A stretch of 64,000 nt of DNA, taken from Paramacrobiotus metropolitanus. Taxonomy: Eukaryota > Tardigrada > Eutardigrada > Parachela > Macrobiotidae. A program made the translations under genes and the position numbers. Shown here piece by piece: positions 22,143-32,269 of the stretch. Every line of letters begins with the position of its first letter. Position 1 is the first letter of the stretch. The notes below the pieces were generated by a model. It had not been told where the DNA came from, ran no database searches, and worked only from the letters and a program-made list of their open reading frames with translations. The DNA is taken from positions 992,001 to 1,056,000 of the forward strand of contig NW_026570227.1 of assembly GCF_019649055.1 (NCBI RefSeq), in the 5' to 3' direction.

Positions 22143-25100
22143 ATGGCTGCGCTTTGGAGTGTTCTGTCTTTTTTCTTGTTCTTCCAAATTTATCAGCTGA
22201 CTGCCGGACGAAATGGAGGTGAGTTATTAAGAGTGCGTTACAGTACTAAATACAAATCTCAAATAAGTTTACCATTGATGCAGTTCACATACCGATTTGT
22301 GTTCACAACAGACAAAGTATTTACCGAATCCGACCGTGCGACAGTACCCATGTTTTCCCCGGAGCCGATGTCCCTGTCCCAGTGTGCACTGCAGTTTACC
22401 GCGAACTGCCAACCCGATTACGAAGGCTACGATTTCACTACCTGTCCCCTTATGGCTGGATTGGAAATCACCTGCAATACGAGCGCCACGTCAGACGAAA
22501 TTCGGCAAATGACCATATCCATGGCGAAACCGCCCTTACGTGCAGTTTCCATCACTTTCTGCGACGGCAACCAAGTAGGCTTTGAGAATATCGCACCCGT
22601 TCAACGGCAGATATTTGAGTTCGCTCTGATTAATTGCGTCTCTTCGCGAGCGACCGGCAAAGTGGCAGCGTTAAACTTACCGAACTTGCTGGAATTCGAT
22701 ATAAGAAACTGCCGCGATTTTGAAGTCGAAAAAGCGGATTTCGCGTCATCACGACTAATTCGGTGGATCGAATTTGTTAACACCACAATACGGGTACTGG
22801 AAAAAGGCACGTTTAGTGATCTGCCTGCTTTGCGTCTGCTGTCTCTGGAAAGCCAGCTGAATACATTTAACGAATTCAGCGGAGATGTTCGTGAGTACAT
22901 TAAACGAATCCACTGCAGTTGTGAGTTCAAGTGGTTCAGACGATGGTGGGATCAGAGGCGCTTACTGCATCAGGCGCAGGATTTCTCGGTGTATCAGATT
23001 CAACCGTTTCATTTGGGTAATCCAGCAAGAAACAAGTCCTATGTTTATTTGCCGGTTGATTGTGCGGCCGACAGTTTTCCAGCCGGAACGAAGGCGATTG
23101 ATTTTGCACAAGACGGATTTTCCATAAATGACGATGCCGGTAAGAATGAGTCGAATGACAACCAACCGTATGGTTCCGATATAGTTATTATTTCCAACTT
23201 TGAAGCAAATTCCCTCTGCTTTTATAATGGCTTAGGAGCTAAAACCTGAAGGATTAATGAAGATACGGGGTAATGGTAACAAAACATACGTCTTTACTTA
23301 CTTTTAACGAATGTTTGGTTTATGATAATTACAAGAAACAGCCTCGGCTTCGCCTCCGCGTTTCTTGTGGTCCCCAGTTTACGGCCGGTTTATTCATACG
23401 ATTTCGATCAGCTGTGTAGTTAACATCTTATTCCTTCAGCAAAACAAAACGGTCCGAAAGTAGCGCTAAAACGTAGATAGGATAATAAATGAATTTACGG
23501 CTTTTGTGCACTCAGATGCATTCACTTTGACTGTGACTTTGACTTTGACTTTCAGATGCATTCACTGTTAAATTTTCCATCCCGACTCTGAGTCTACGAG
23601 GTAGAAAATTTCAACGTAAAGAAGGCTTGCAAAAGATGCTGGTGGTAGTTCGGTCATTCCATCACCTAGCGGGCTGTGTGCTTTGGAGAGTAGTGGTATT
23701 TCGATCACTCGTTCACCAAGCGGGCTGTGTGCTCTGGACAGTAGCGGTGACCGAAGTGTCACTCGTCCACACACAGCCCACGTGAACGTTTGCTCTGGAG
23801 AGTAGCGGTATTTCGGTCACTCGTTCACCAAGCGGGCTGTGTGCTCTGGACAGTAGCGGCACTTCGGTCACTCGTTCACCTGGCGGGCTGTGCTCTGGAC
23901 CGCAGCGGTGACCGAAGTGTCACTCGTCCACACACAGCACACGTGAACGTGTGCTCTGGAGAGTAGCGGTATTTCGGTCACTCGTTCACCAAGCGGGCTG
24001 TGTGCTCTGGACCGCAGCGGTGACCGAAGTGTCGCTCGTCCACACAGCCCGCGTGAACGTGTGCTCTGGAGAGTAGCGGTATTTAGGTCACTCGTTCACC
24101 AAGCGGGCTGTGTGCTCTGGACAGTAGCGGTAGTTCGGTTTGTACCCAGACAATGGAAACGGTTTTTGCTGATTCTATACGGGAAAGCTGCGTTCGTTTA
24201 TCCCTTTTTTTTGTAATAGTAGAGATCTCAAATGTAGATGCCGTATTACTATTCCGTATTATACGGAATAATTTACGGACTGTATATGCTGATTAATTAC
24301 TTACTGTTCTTAGTTTTGCTCGGACTGCAATGAAAGGTCAGCCCGTGTGAACGATTGCGATGGTCAGTTTCTTTTACAGCTGCCTTCTAGTGGTTTTTAA
24401 CGAGCGTTCTTATTCTTAAGTCATGGTTTGAGCGTTTATAATTGTTAACGATTTATTGAAACGAAGCCATCCACTAGCAGCATCGTTTTGTTACTGCTAA
24501 TATTATTGATTTTTCTAGTTTTGTAGGAGTAAAAGTTTAAATCTTTTTAAATTGCTGGTCTAAAAGGTACCAGTTTAATTCTACTGATTTTTCACCATGC
24601 AACCGGACTTTGAAATTATTTTCAAGGTCACCTTGAGCTTTTAGCTCTACCGGCACCGGCACGGGAGCACGGGAGCCAGAGGAATAATTTTGAAACAAAA
24701 TGCATGTGACACAGTTTCCAGACATGCGGAATCGAATGGCGTTATCAGCTTTTCGATTAATTTTTTGGTTTGTTCTGACCAGATCGTACGGGGTTTTCCG
24801 TTGTAATATAGATCTTTACCTTGATAATAATACGAAGTGGGTGCTTTTCCCGATCACTCTTTAGAAAAAACTCCTATTAACAATTACAGTAATACCTTTT
24901 GTAGATAACAACAAATGGAGAGGTCGTTGCAATGAGGACACGGACAAAGAGGAGTCGTTTCCCCAGATTTCCATAGAACCACTTACACCAGAAGAATGCG
25001 CCATTCAGGTGATCGCTCTGTGCGGTCAACTTGCAGTTAGCTGCGACAATGACACGCCATTGACCTATGATATATATGATGAGAAAATGTTGAATCATTC

Positions 25101-25773
25101 GACTAACTGCACTCTTGGCAGTACGGCTGACCGCATCCGCCGCGTGGCCACCGCTATGATCAGACTGCCTGTGCGACCTGCGACCTTAGCGCTGTACGAC
25201 AAAACACCAGTGACCTTTGACGACGTGAAGCTAATACGGCAGCGAATTCTCGTGTTTAACCTAGCTGTATGCATTAAAGAACGAGCCTCGCAAAAACTGC
25301 AGCATCTGCGTTTAACTAATCTCATAGAGTTTGTGTTGTTCAACTGTTCGGATCTGATCATCCAAAAGAGCGATTTTCAGTTTTCACAAAAATTAAGGAT
25401 CATTGAGCTGCGGAACACCACGGTGCGTGCGCTCGAAGTGAATACATTCAGTGGTCTGCCAGAGCTAAGTGCGCTTTCGTTGGAGATGTTTTTCAATCGA
25501 TTGCCGGCTTTTGATCAACGCATCCGTACTTATCTGTATAACCTGCACTGCAGCTGCGAATTTGCCTGGTACCGAAAATGGTGGAGTAATAATTCAGCGT
25601 TACTTCGCGAGGCGGAATTCGGGGGAATCTTCCAGCTTGTTAACGCGTATATTAGTTTTCCGTTCCAAGGCAAGAACGTATATGTTCCCATCGACTGTGC
25701 GCAGGAAGTTCCATTGGGGCCGGATTCGGTGAACTGGAACCAAACCGAGTTTTCTCTTAATGACACCTGCTGA
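22143..25773 (+). CDS. Secreted two-domain LRR-like protein, gene 2
   Basis: Three exons, 22143-22218, 22312-23139 and 24905-25773, also 590 residues. Exon 1 encodes a signal peptide (LSFFLFFQIYQLTAG) and has the same 76-base length as in gene 1. Exon 2 carries ectodomain 1 (EPMSLSQCALQF, FSDLPALRLLSLE, CSCEFKWFRRWW); exon 3 carries ectodomain 2 (LTPEECAIQV, FSGLPELSALSLE, CSCEFAWYRKWW) and ends NDTC. All introns are phase 1. Intron 1 is only 93 bases, a multiple of three with no stop, so its retention would add 31 residues without breaking the frame. Intron 2 is about 1.77 kb and holds a minisatellite. Without splicing, exon 2 would read on into a poor tail ending GLGAKT. Likely extracellular; function unknown. 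Confidence 0.75.
23640..24140. repeat. Minisatellite of 50-61 bp units in intron 2
   Basis: About ten units built on CGGTCACTCGTTCACC, AGCGGGCTGTGTGCTCTGGA and CAGTAGCGG. Some units carry an inverted sub-block (GGTGACCGAAGTGTCACTCG, then CACACACAGCCCACGTGAAC), giving alternating short and long units. Related sequence flanks the hAT-like element at about 48.7 and 49.4 kb. Confidence 0.85.
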
Positions 25774-27171
25774 TTCACTTTGTTTTAGTTGTGTTGGAAA
25801 GAGACAGCAGACAAAGACTAAATAGTTATGGCTTATTGTTAGAGCTTTGCGCTAAATCACTGCTCTGGTTTGTTACTCGTAGCAGCTGTGCAGTCTTCAT
25901 GGCGCCATTAATCTTTCTGTCATTACTCAAAAACAGGAAGTGCGTTCTTAATAGTTCCGGAATGTGCGGCACAAGCATGAATAACATAAAATCAACAGCA
26001 ACCTTTGCACTACAATTGCCATACAGTCTGTCAAAACCAGTTCTCCCTAAATCGCAAGGAAATTGATTGTATCTAGGAAACCGGCTAACTGCAAGTGTCG
26101 TTTATGAAGAAATAGCAATCCGTACGAACAGAACATACGAGGAGTAAAGACGGCATTATTATACTCTTACGTAAATGGTCTAGACTCTAGGCATCGTCGT
26201 TTGCTGCTTTCAAAATTGATCATTGCATCGGTGGACCAGTGACTAAATCCCAGTTGAACCACAAAACAGAATCCGGAAAACTTCGCAAATTTTAGTCCAA
26301 GGAAATCAATCACGAATAACAAAGCTTACACGACTTTTGTTTTTTATTAATACTGATTTAATATGAGCGATGAGTCGGTCTGATGAGCACGTAAACTGCG
26401 TAGCCAGGTTTCCAGTGTCGCTAATTAATTAATTAGTTTACTACCACATGAAACCCATACATATAATTCCTGTTTGTCTTATGAAAGTAGGGCTTATCCT
26501 GTGACTTCCGCCCATGCACAGAGCAGGTTGGCCAGTTTTTCCAATTCGCAATTAATGCTCTTCGCAACAAAGATGGTGCAGAAATGCAGCACTTGCAGGA
26601 ACTGTAGCAGTACAGTGCATTTCACCAAATGCGGTGAGAAGCATCGCTTTTCTTGTTGGCGTTTTTCTGGCCTTGCATTTGTGCCGAACCTGAATATTAA
26701 TGCTGAGAGAGATGTGAGACTGCCAAAAATTTGCGTTAATGGTACAAAGATTCGCAGTAGTCGAAGACCAGCGTTTGCCGGCTACATCACGCGGAAAGAA
26801 AGCCGGTTTCGCTTTGAGCATAGACTATGTGCCGCCGTGCCAGTATCTATCCAGGCATGAGTCTGTGCGTCTACCTACGGGTAGAAATTAGAATTTAGTC
26901 AAAGTGCGGTGTCACTCGTTAAAAACTGCTGTCTCAGTCATTGTTCTCGGCAGACGTCGGATGCAATTATGCCGCGAGGAGAATGAGAAAGTAATTGCGG
27001 AGTTACGCAATCCGTAGCCTTGTATCTACTGCACATAAAATGCTGGAATCAGAAAGCAAACCAAAATATAATCCTTATTTTCAGCTGCGGTTTCTTTGCA
27101 TTGGCAATGAATATGTTAGCATTTATTCCGAATTCAGTGCAGTCACGTTAATTCTTATCAACAACAACGCC
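25774..27171. other. Spacer after secreted-protein gene 2
   Basis: No gene I would defend. A plus-strand ORF at 26474-26860 shows no recognisable domain. The region probably includes the 3' UTR of gene 2 and the upstream region of the broken third copy. Confidence 0.4.
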
Positions 27172-27344
27172 ATGAATTCCATCTTCTATCTATTTATCTC
27201 GCTAGTTGCTCTTCGTAATCTTCTCACTTATGCTTTGACGGACAAGAATATAGGTAAAAAGGTTACTGCGGCAACTTTGGAGGAGTTCCCCGTCTTCTCC
27301 ATGGAGCCAATGACAAGTAATCAGTGTGGACTGCAGTTCACTGC
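27172..27344 (+). pseudogene. Truncated third secreted LRR-like copy
   Basis: The ATG at 27172 opens a signal peptide (IFYLFISLVALRNLL) followed by FPVFSMEPMTSNQCGLQF, which aligns with the start of ectodomain 1 in genes 1 and 2 (FSPEPMSLSQCALQF). The intron found in both other genes at this point is missing and the frame runs straight through (GGT at the junction codon). The match stops where the 5' LTR begins. The sequence after the 3' LTR does not resume the gene, so the rest is lost or moved. This is a 5' fragment. Confidence 0.75.
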
Positions 27345-27650
27345 TGCCAGAGCGTTCGGCTCTGAGCTCACGTCGGTCTCGGATTGGACCGCCGGATCGG
27401 AGCTGCCGAGCCGCTCTTGTGCAGTCGATTCCATTCATCGGATTCTCCGATTCATTACGATGATTTTTGGCCTCAGTGAAAGATCTCTAGATTTTCACTT
27501 CGGTGTTTTTCTGTTTTTCTTTTCGCTGATGATTGGTGTTTTTGTTTACGATCTAATAAAATACGATTTTATTCGATCTTGTTTGGTTTCATTTCCGGTC
27601 CCGATTCTCGCTCACGTAGAAACGTATCGCTCAAATCAGCCATCCTTTCA
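27345..27650 (+). repeat. 5' LTR
   Basis: About 306 bp, starting TGCCAGAGCG and ending CCTTTCA (TG...CA). AATAAA at 27555-27560 could be the polyadenylation signal. The boundary was set by comparison with the 3' LTR at 40371. Confidence 0.85.
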
Positions 27651-27668
27651 TGGTGGAGATGCGAGTCG
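27651..27668 (+). promoter_or_regulatory. Putative primer binding site
   Basis: TGGTGGAGATGCGAGTCG follows the LTR directly. A TGG start is expected for pairing with a tRNA 3' CCA end. I cannot name the tRNA. The block TCCTTTCATGGTGGAGAT spanning the LTR end recurs at 37312-37329. Confidence 0.55.
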
Positions 27669-28547
27669 TGTAACGACCCTGTACTGATATTACGATCAAT
27701 AAGGAGAAGTGTGGTTTGAGCAGATGCGCCGAGTTTTCTAATTCTGAAGAGCGAGTGTAACGATTACTTTGTGTTTTCTGATCTGTTTGTGTCGACAATT
27801 AGGCGCAAACGGTTAATTTTTAGTGGATCCCTGTACGATAGCGTGTTGGAGCGAAGAAATTCACCGACACCGTCGTGAATAACCGATTCCAATTTCCCGA
27901 TTCAACTTGTTGCTACATCTCCGGAGCAGCAACGGTATTCCCCCATACCCAGCCCACCCGAACGATTTTCCTGAATTCCTGTGGATCGGAGGACGCCTAA
28001 CAAGCCCTGCGATCGACGGTTGAGTCCTGAGGAAGTGCGTGGTGGCAACTGAAGAACCTACGGATTTGTGAAGCACGGACGAGTTTCTTCACGTTTTGAC
28101 GACCCCTGGATATTTCTGGTAAGTTCTGCTTGCAGAAGCAAGTATAGATCTTTATTTGAAGAGGAAATCGATGATAACGGATGCGATAATAACACTGAAA
28201 AAATCGGAAATTCTTTTGTGTCGTTGATCGTGTCGATGCCTGGTTGAACTTTTGCCCTGTTGCGATTGTTCGACGTTCGTGCGTTGATTTCTTGATTTTC
28301 CGTGTTGATTCAGTGATATCGTGATTCTGACCTTTCTAAAAAATTCTCGATCATTAATTTCGTTGAAAAATGAGATTAGTTGATCGATTAATTATGCATG
28401 TTGACTGAAACGATACCATGTGTGTGAACGAAATGAAGTGAAGTTGTGAGAAATTATTTGAAAATTAATCGTGAATTTAATTCGAATTATTATCGACTGA
28501 GTTTTGCGATTGATTTTGAGGTTGATTTTAATAATATCGATTCGAGA

Positions 28548-31358
28548 ATGATCAGATCGCCAACAGGACAGCAGAGAAAAGGATTCATTTCGTCGATTGT
28601 AGATTCGGTGCAAAATATAGCACAGAACCTCTCTCCTCGTAGTAAATCGAATAACGCGATAAATCAGGATAATGAATCGATGAATACGCAGACAGTTAAA
28701 CCGAAGCCAGCAGTTAAAAAAGGGACGAAAGCGAAGGTAGTAGTTCCCCCTCCTCCAGTAACTCATGCGGTAAACACTCGATATGGGACGAAGCATCGAC
28801 AGGTTCAGTCGGAAGTCCCTGCACGGGAAACCGCTGAGCCCAGCTCGCTCCCTGAAAAATCGGCAGTAATTCCGGAAGCGATTGACGGTGACCGCCCGGC
28901 GTCAACGTCAAGAATCGCTGATATGGTCGATAACGAGATGAACGATAATTCATCAGCCGCTGATGGAAAACGGAACGATTCTCGATCAAGTGAAATGTCT
29001 ATCGATTCGATTCTAATGGGAGATGAAGATTATAGCGATCCGTATGCGCTTGGTGAAGTGGACAGTGAGGGCGAACTCAGTCTCCACAACACCACTGCGG
29101 TCGATTTGCGAACGCCTTTCAAAAGAAGCACGGTTGTACGACGCAGCCCGCTTCCGACGATGGGCGAAATACCCGCTAAGCTTGGAAAAGAAAAATCGCC
29201 ATCATCGAACGAAAGTAAAACGAGTTTTCGGTCGGCTATCGAGCCTGAAAACCACGAAAAAATAGGAAAATTTTCGATCGATAAATCTGCGATGACTGGT
29301 ACCGAGTACGCACAGAACCTGCGTTTAGCGGACGAAGTCGCTGGTAAATTACAGGACGAGCTAACGTTGGCTCACCAAGAAATCGCTGAACTAAAGAAAG
29401 TCATTCGTGCAAATGCCGATAAAACCGATGGTGGTGATGAATCAATTTTGGTCGAGGCTCTAGAGCGTCTGAAAACTCTGCAAGCAGAGATTTCCACGTT
29501 TAGAGCTGCTCTGAAGTTACGCGATGATACGATTACCGATCACGAAGGAACGATTGCTCGATTACGTGCTGAAATGCAGAAGTTTCAGGATAGAGTCGCG
29601 ATCAGTCAACGAGAACTGGTCGATGAGAAGACAAAATTGGAAGCAAAGGTGAAGAAGTATGGCGGAAAGCTGCTCTTGGTTGGCCACGCCAAGATGCAGC
29701 AGGACGCCGAAATGCAGCAGATTATGGAAGATCGAGATCGATACCGCCGTGAGCGTAATGAAGCTCAGGATAGATTCGATCGGTTAGCTGCAGATTACGA
29801 TGCCTTGCAAACGATGTGTGAGGATTTGGAGAATCAGTTGCGATCGCGCCCTGTTAGTCCGGCACAGCCTGCCGGACATCGGGGACAGCCGTCGCGAACC
29901 GAACGAGGTGGTAGTGGAATTAGTCGCGGTTGTTCGCCGGCCGTTGAAAAACATACCGGCGAAGCAGCCGGAAGTGGTGACTTTCGCCGTCGACAATCGA
30001 TTAAAGAAACAGTTATCGATAAGGCAGTGGGTGGTAGGTTGAGAACGGTTGCCCGTTCTCCCGCCGATGCCGAAAAGGAAGTAACAATCGTAAAGGAAGT
30101 CGCGAAACCGGTGCCCGAGGTCAAGGCCGATTTGGCTAAGATCTTTAAGGGTAATACGGTTAATCCAACGAAGTTCGGTGGATCGAAAGACAACGTTGAA
30201 AGTTTTGTCCTTCGATTTCGATTGGCAGCAACAGCAAACGGTTGGGATGAGTCGGAGAAACTCGCCAACCTGGCTAACGCTGTCAAGGACGACGCCTTGA
30301 CTTGGTTCGATGGGTTGTTGACCTCGCCGTCAGCACCCACTACAAGCGAAGGGTTCTTATCGAAGATGGTTGAACGATTTGGTGATAGTAAGAAGTCAGT
30401 TAACGCGTTAACGGAACTGACGAATCGATCATATCGACCTGGACAAGAATCGCTTGAGCAGTATCTCCAGACGATGGAAATACTGCGTGATCGAGCGAAT
30501 TTCCAGGGCGATCCAGAACATTTCGTATCGTTCGTTATGCGTGGATTGAAGACCGATCAGAAAGTGTATGATAAAGTGATGACGAAACAGCCGGAAACGA
30601 TCGATCAGCTTCGCCAGTACATTCGTTATCTGGTGTCTAGCGATCCAGATGGGTTCCAAGTCCCTATCGATAACAAGGCGCGAAAGAATCAGGAAAGATC
30701 GAAAAACGATTCAGCTGCAGTGCATGCGGTCGATGCTGACGAAGCACGATCGGATGCCGGCGGCAGCCAGAGAGGAAAATCGAACGATGGCGCTGCTGGT
30801 GGGTTTGGTGACCGGTCCCGGTCACCTGCCCGTGGCGCGCCTCGTGGTCGTGGTAATTTCGGTGGAAACCGCGGCAGCTTCGGCCGTAGCGGTGGAAACA
30901 ATCGAGGCGGTTTCAATAACAATGGAGGTGGATTTGGTGGTCGCGATGGTTTCGCTGGTCGTCAGTACTCTGGTGGTTCTGGTAAAAGCGATTCCAGTAA
31001 GCTGTGCACTAACTGCGATGTCCATAACCACACGATCAACGAATGTAAGTTTCGAGATGTGCCGCGCGATCAAAACCCGATCTATTGTGCGTATCACTAC
31101 GCTGACGGCAGCCGCCGTTATGCTAGTGACTTTCGCCGAAACCGGGAAAATTCCCAAAGCCGAGACGATAACTATCAGGGTCAAAATAACAGAAATCGAC
31201 GTCGATTAAACTCGTGGACAAACGATAAGGCACCGCAGTCCGGCCAGAACGGTGGCGGTTCTGGTGGTGGCGGCCAAGGCGCTCGGAGCCCCGGCGGTTC
31301 TGCCGGTGGTACCCAGGGCGGCTTTGGTGGCGGCCAGGGAAACGTGAACGGGCAGTAA
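28548..31358 (+). CDS. gag: Gag-like protein of the LTR element
   Basis: 936 residues from the ATG at 28548; the open frame extends upstream but only from a GTG. A basic N-terminus is followed by a long coiled coil (about 246-435, heptads around LQDELTLAHQEIAELKK). A retrotransposon Gag domain follows at about 525-700 (LANLANAVKDDALTWFDGLL, FVMRGLK), then an RGG/Gly-rich stretch (about 756-814). A canonical CX2CX4HX4C zinc knuckle (CTNC...H...C) lies near 819-832, and the end is Gly-rich. Gag would form the particle and bind RNA. The coiled coil and Gly-rich tail make it larger than typical gypsy Gag. A slippery heptamer lies 12 nt before the stop. Confidence 0.88.
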   Translation: MIRSPTGQQRKGFISSIVDSVQNIAQNLSPRSKSNNAINQDNESMNTQTVKPKPAVKKGTKAKVVVPPPPVTHAVNTRYGTKHRQVQSEVPARETAEPSSLPEKSAVIPEAIDGDRPASTSRIADMVDNEMNDNSSAADGKRNDSRSSEMSIDSILMGDEDYSDPYALGEVDSEGELSLHNTTAVDLRTPFKRSTVVRRSPLPTMGEIPAKLGKEKSPSSNESKTSFRSAIEPENHEKIGKFSIDKSAMTGTEYAQNLRLADEVAGKLQDELTLAHQEIAELKKVIRANADKTDGGDESILVEALERLKTLQAEISTFRAALKLRDDTITDHEGTIARLRAEMQKFQDRVAISQRELVDEKTKLEAKVKKYGGKLLLVGHAKMQQDAEMQQIMEDRDRYRRERNEAQDRFDRLAADYDALQTMCEDLENQLRSRPVSPAQPAGHRGQPSRTERGGSGISRGCSPAVEKHTGEAAGSGDFRRRQSIKETVIDKAVGGRLRTVARSPADAEKEVTIVKEVAKPVPEVKADLAKIFKGNTVNPTKFGGSKDNVESFVLRFRLAATANGWDESEKLANLANAVKDDALTWFDGLLTSPSAPTTSEGFLSKMVERFGDSKKSVNALTELTNRSYRPGQESLEQYLQTMEILRDRANFQGDPEHFVSFVMRGLKTDQKVYDKVMTKQPETIDQLRQYIRYLVSSDPDGFQVPIDNKARKNQERSKNDSAAVHAVDADEARSDAGGSQRGKSNDGAAGGFGDRSRSPARGAPRGRGNFGGNRGSFGRSGGNNRGGFNNNGGGFGGRDGFAGRQYSGGSGKSDSSKLCTNCDVHNHTINECKFRDVPRDQNPIYCAYHYADGSRRYASDFRRNRENSQSRDDNYQGQNNRNRRRLNSWTNDKAPQSGQNGGGSGGGGQGARSPGGSAGGTQGGFGGGQGNVNGQ
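31337..31343 (+). promoter_or_regulatory. -1 ribosomal frameshift heptamer
   Basis: GGGAAAC sits in the gag frame as G GGA AAC, the X XXY YYZ pattern, 12 nt before the gag stop. The protease frame (gag -1) is open from 31229, so slippage here would produce a Gag-Pro fusion. The same heptamer is used by some retroviruses. I did not verify a downstream pseudoknot. Confidence 0.7.
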
Positions 31359-32269
31359 ACACCGGCTTTGCTGTCCCAGTACCTCCCAAACCGCCGGATA
31401 TATCGATTAATGGATTTACGATTACCGATACGATCACTGATGCGAATAACGATAACGATACCTGTATGATTTCCCAGCTGAAACCTAATTCATGCGAACC
31501 GAAGCGAACTCGTGCACTGATGCATGTCGTCAGTGTCGAAGGAGCTGAGGTTAACGCATTAATCGATTCAGGGGCGGAAACATCTCTTGTTTCCGATGAA
31601 TTCTTACGTGTGAATCGAATCCCCCGATTCCCATTATCGAAACCGCTGGATATTCGTGGCGTTGGTGGTGCTCGTAGCTTTCCAGTTACCGACTACTGCG
31701 CCGTAATGATTACGATAAAAGATCGAACGATACCCCATTCCTTATACGTTAAACCGATAAACGATTCAGTACAAGTACTGTTAGGCCAAGATTTCTTGGT
31801 CCATTTTCAGTATATTGTTCGTGAGAGTTCGATATTAAAAATGGAACTGGCGCGAGACTGTAAGCCTCCGCCAGAAACCGTACCGAACTCAAATTGTCCG
31901 AGCAGTGTACATGTTGCGTCGACTACGATCGATGCCACGATACCGGTTCCAGTTTTCCCCGCGCCCGTGGCACGGAGAAAAACTGCAACCACAATACCTG
32001 CAAAGGTTAAATCGATGCCTGCAAAGGAGACGATGCCCGTAAGGGAAACAATGCCCGAAAAGGGAGCAATACCTGAAAAAGGAACGATACCCGAAAAGGG
32101 GCCGATGCCTGTAAAGGAAACGATACCTGTAAAAGTTAATGCGATACCCGAAAGGGCCAATAAATCGATTCAGACGGAAGCACTTATGCCTCCGTGTAAT
32201 CGCGATAATGCGAAATTTTTCCCCACGCCCGTGGCACGGAAAAATTTCGCCGATAATGCCAACGATTAA
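31344..32269 (+). CDS. pro: Aspartic protease of the LTR element
   Basis: The frame is -1 to gag and open from 31229, so it is probably made by frameshift at 31337-31343; an internal ATG lies at 31466. The catalytic motif LIDSGAET (about 31562) and the later VLLGQDFL are typical of retropepsins, which act as dimers to cleave the polyprotein. The C-terminal third is low complexity, with short repeats of the type MPVRETMPEKGAIPEKG, an unusual linker. It ends with a single TAA at 32267-32269; pol continues in the same frame right after it. Confidence 0.82.

Noticed and set aside
26474-26860. 128-residue ORF between the receptor-like genes
   Set aside because: Composition looks random, there is no domain, and overlapping frames are equally open.
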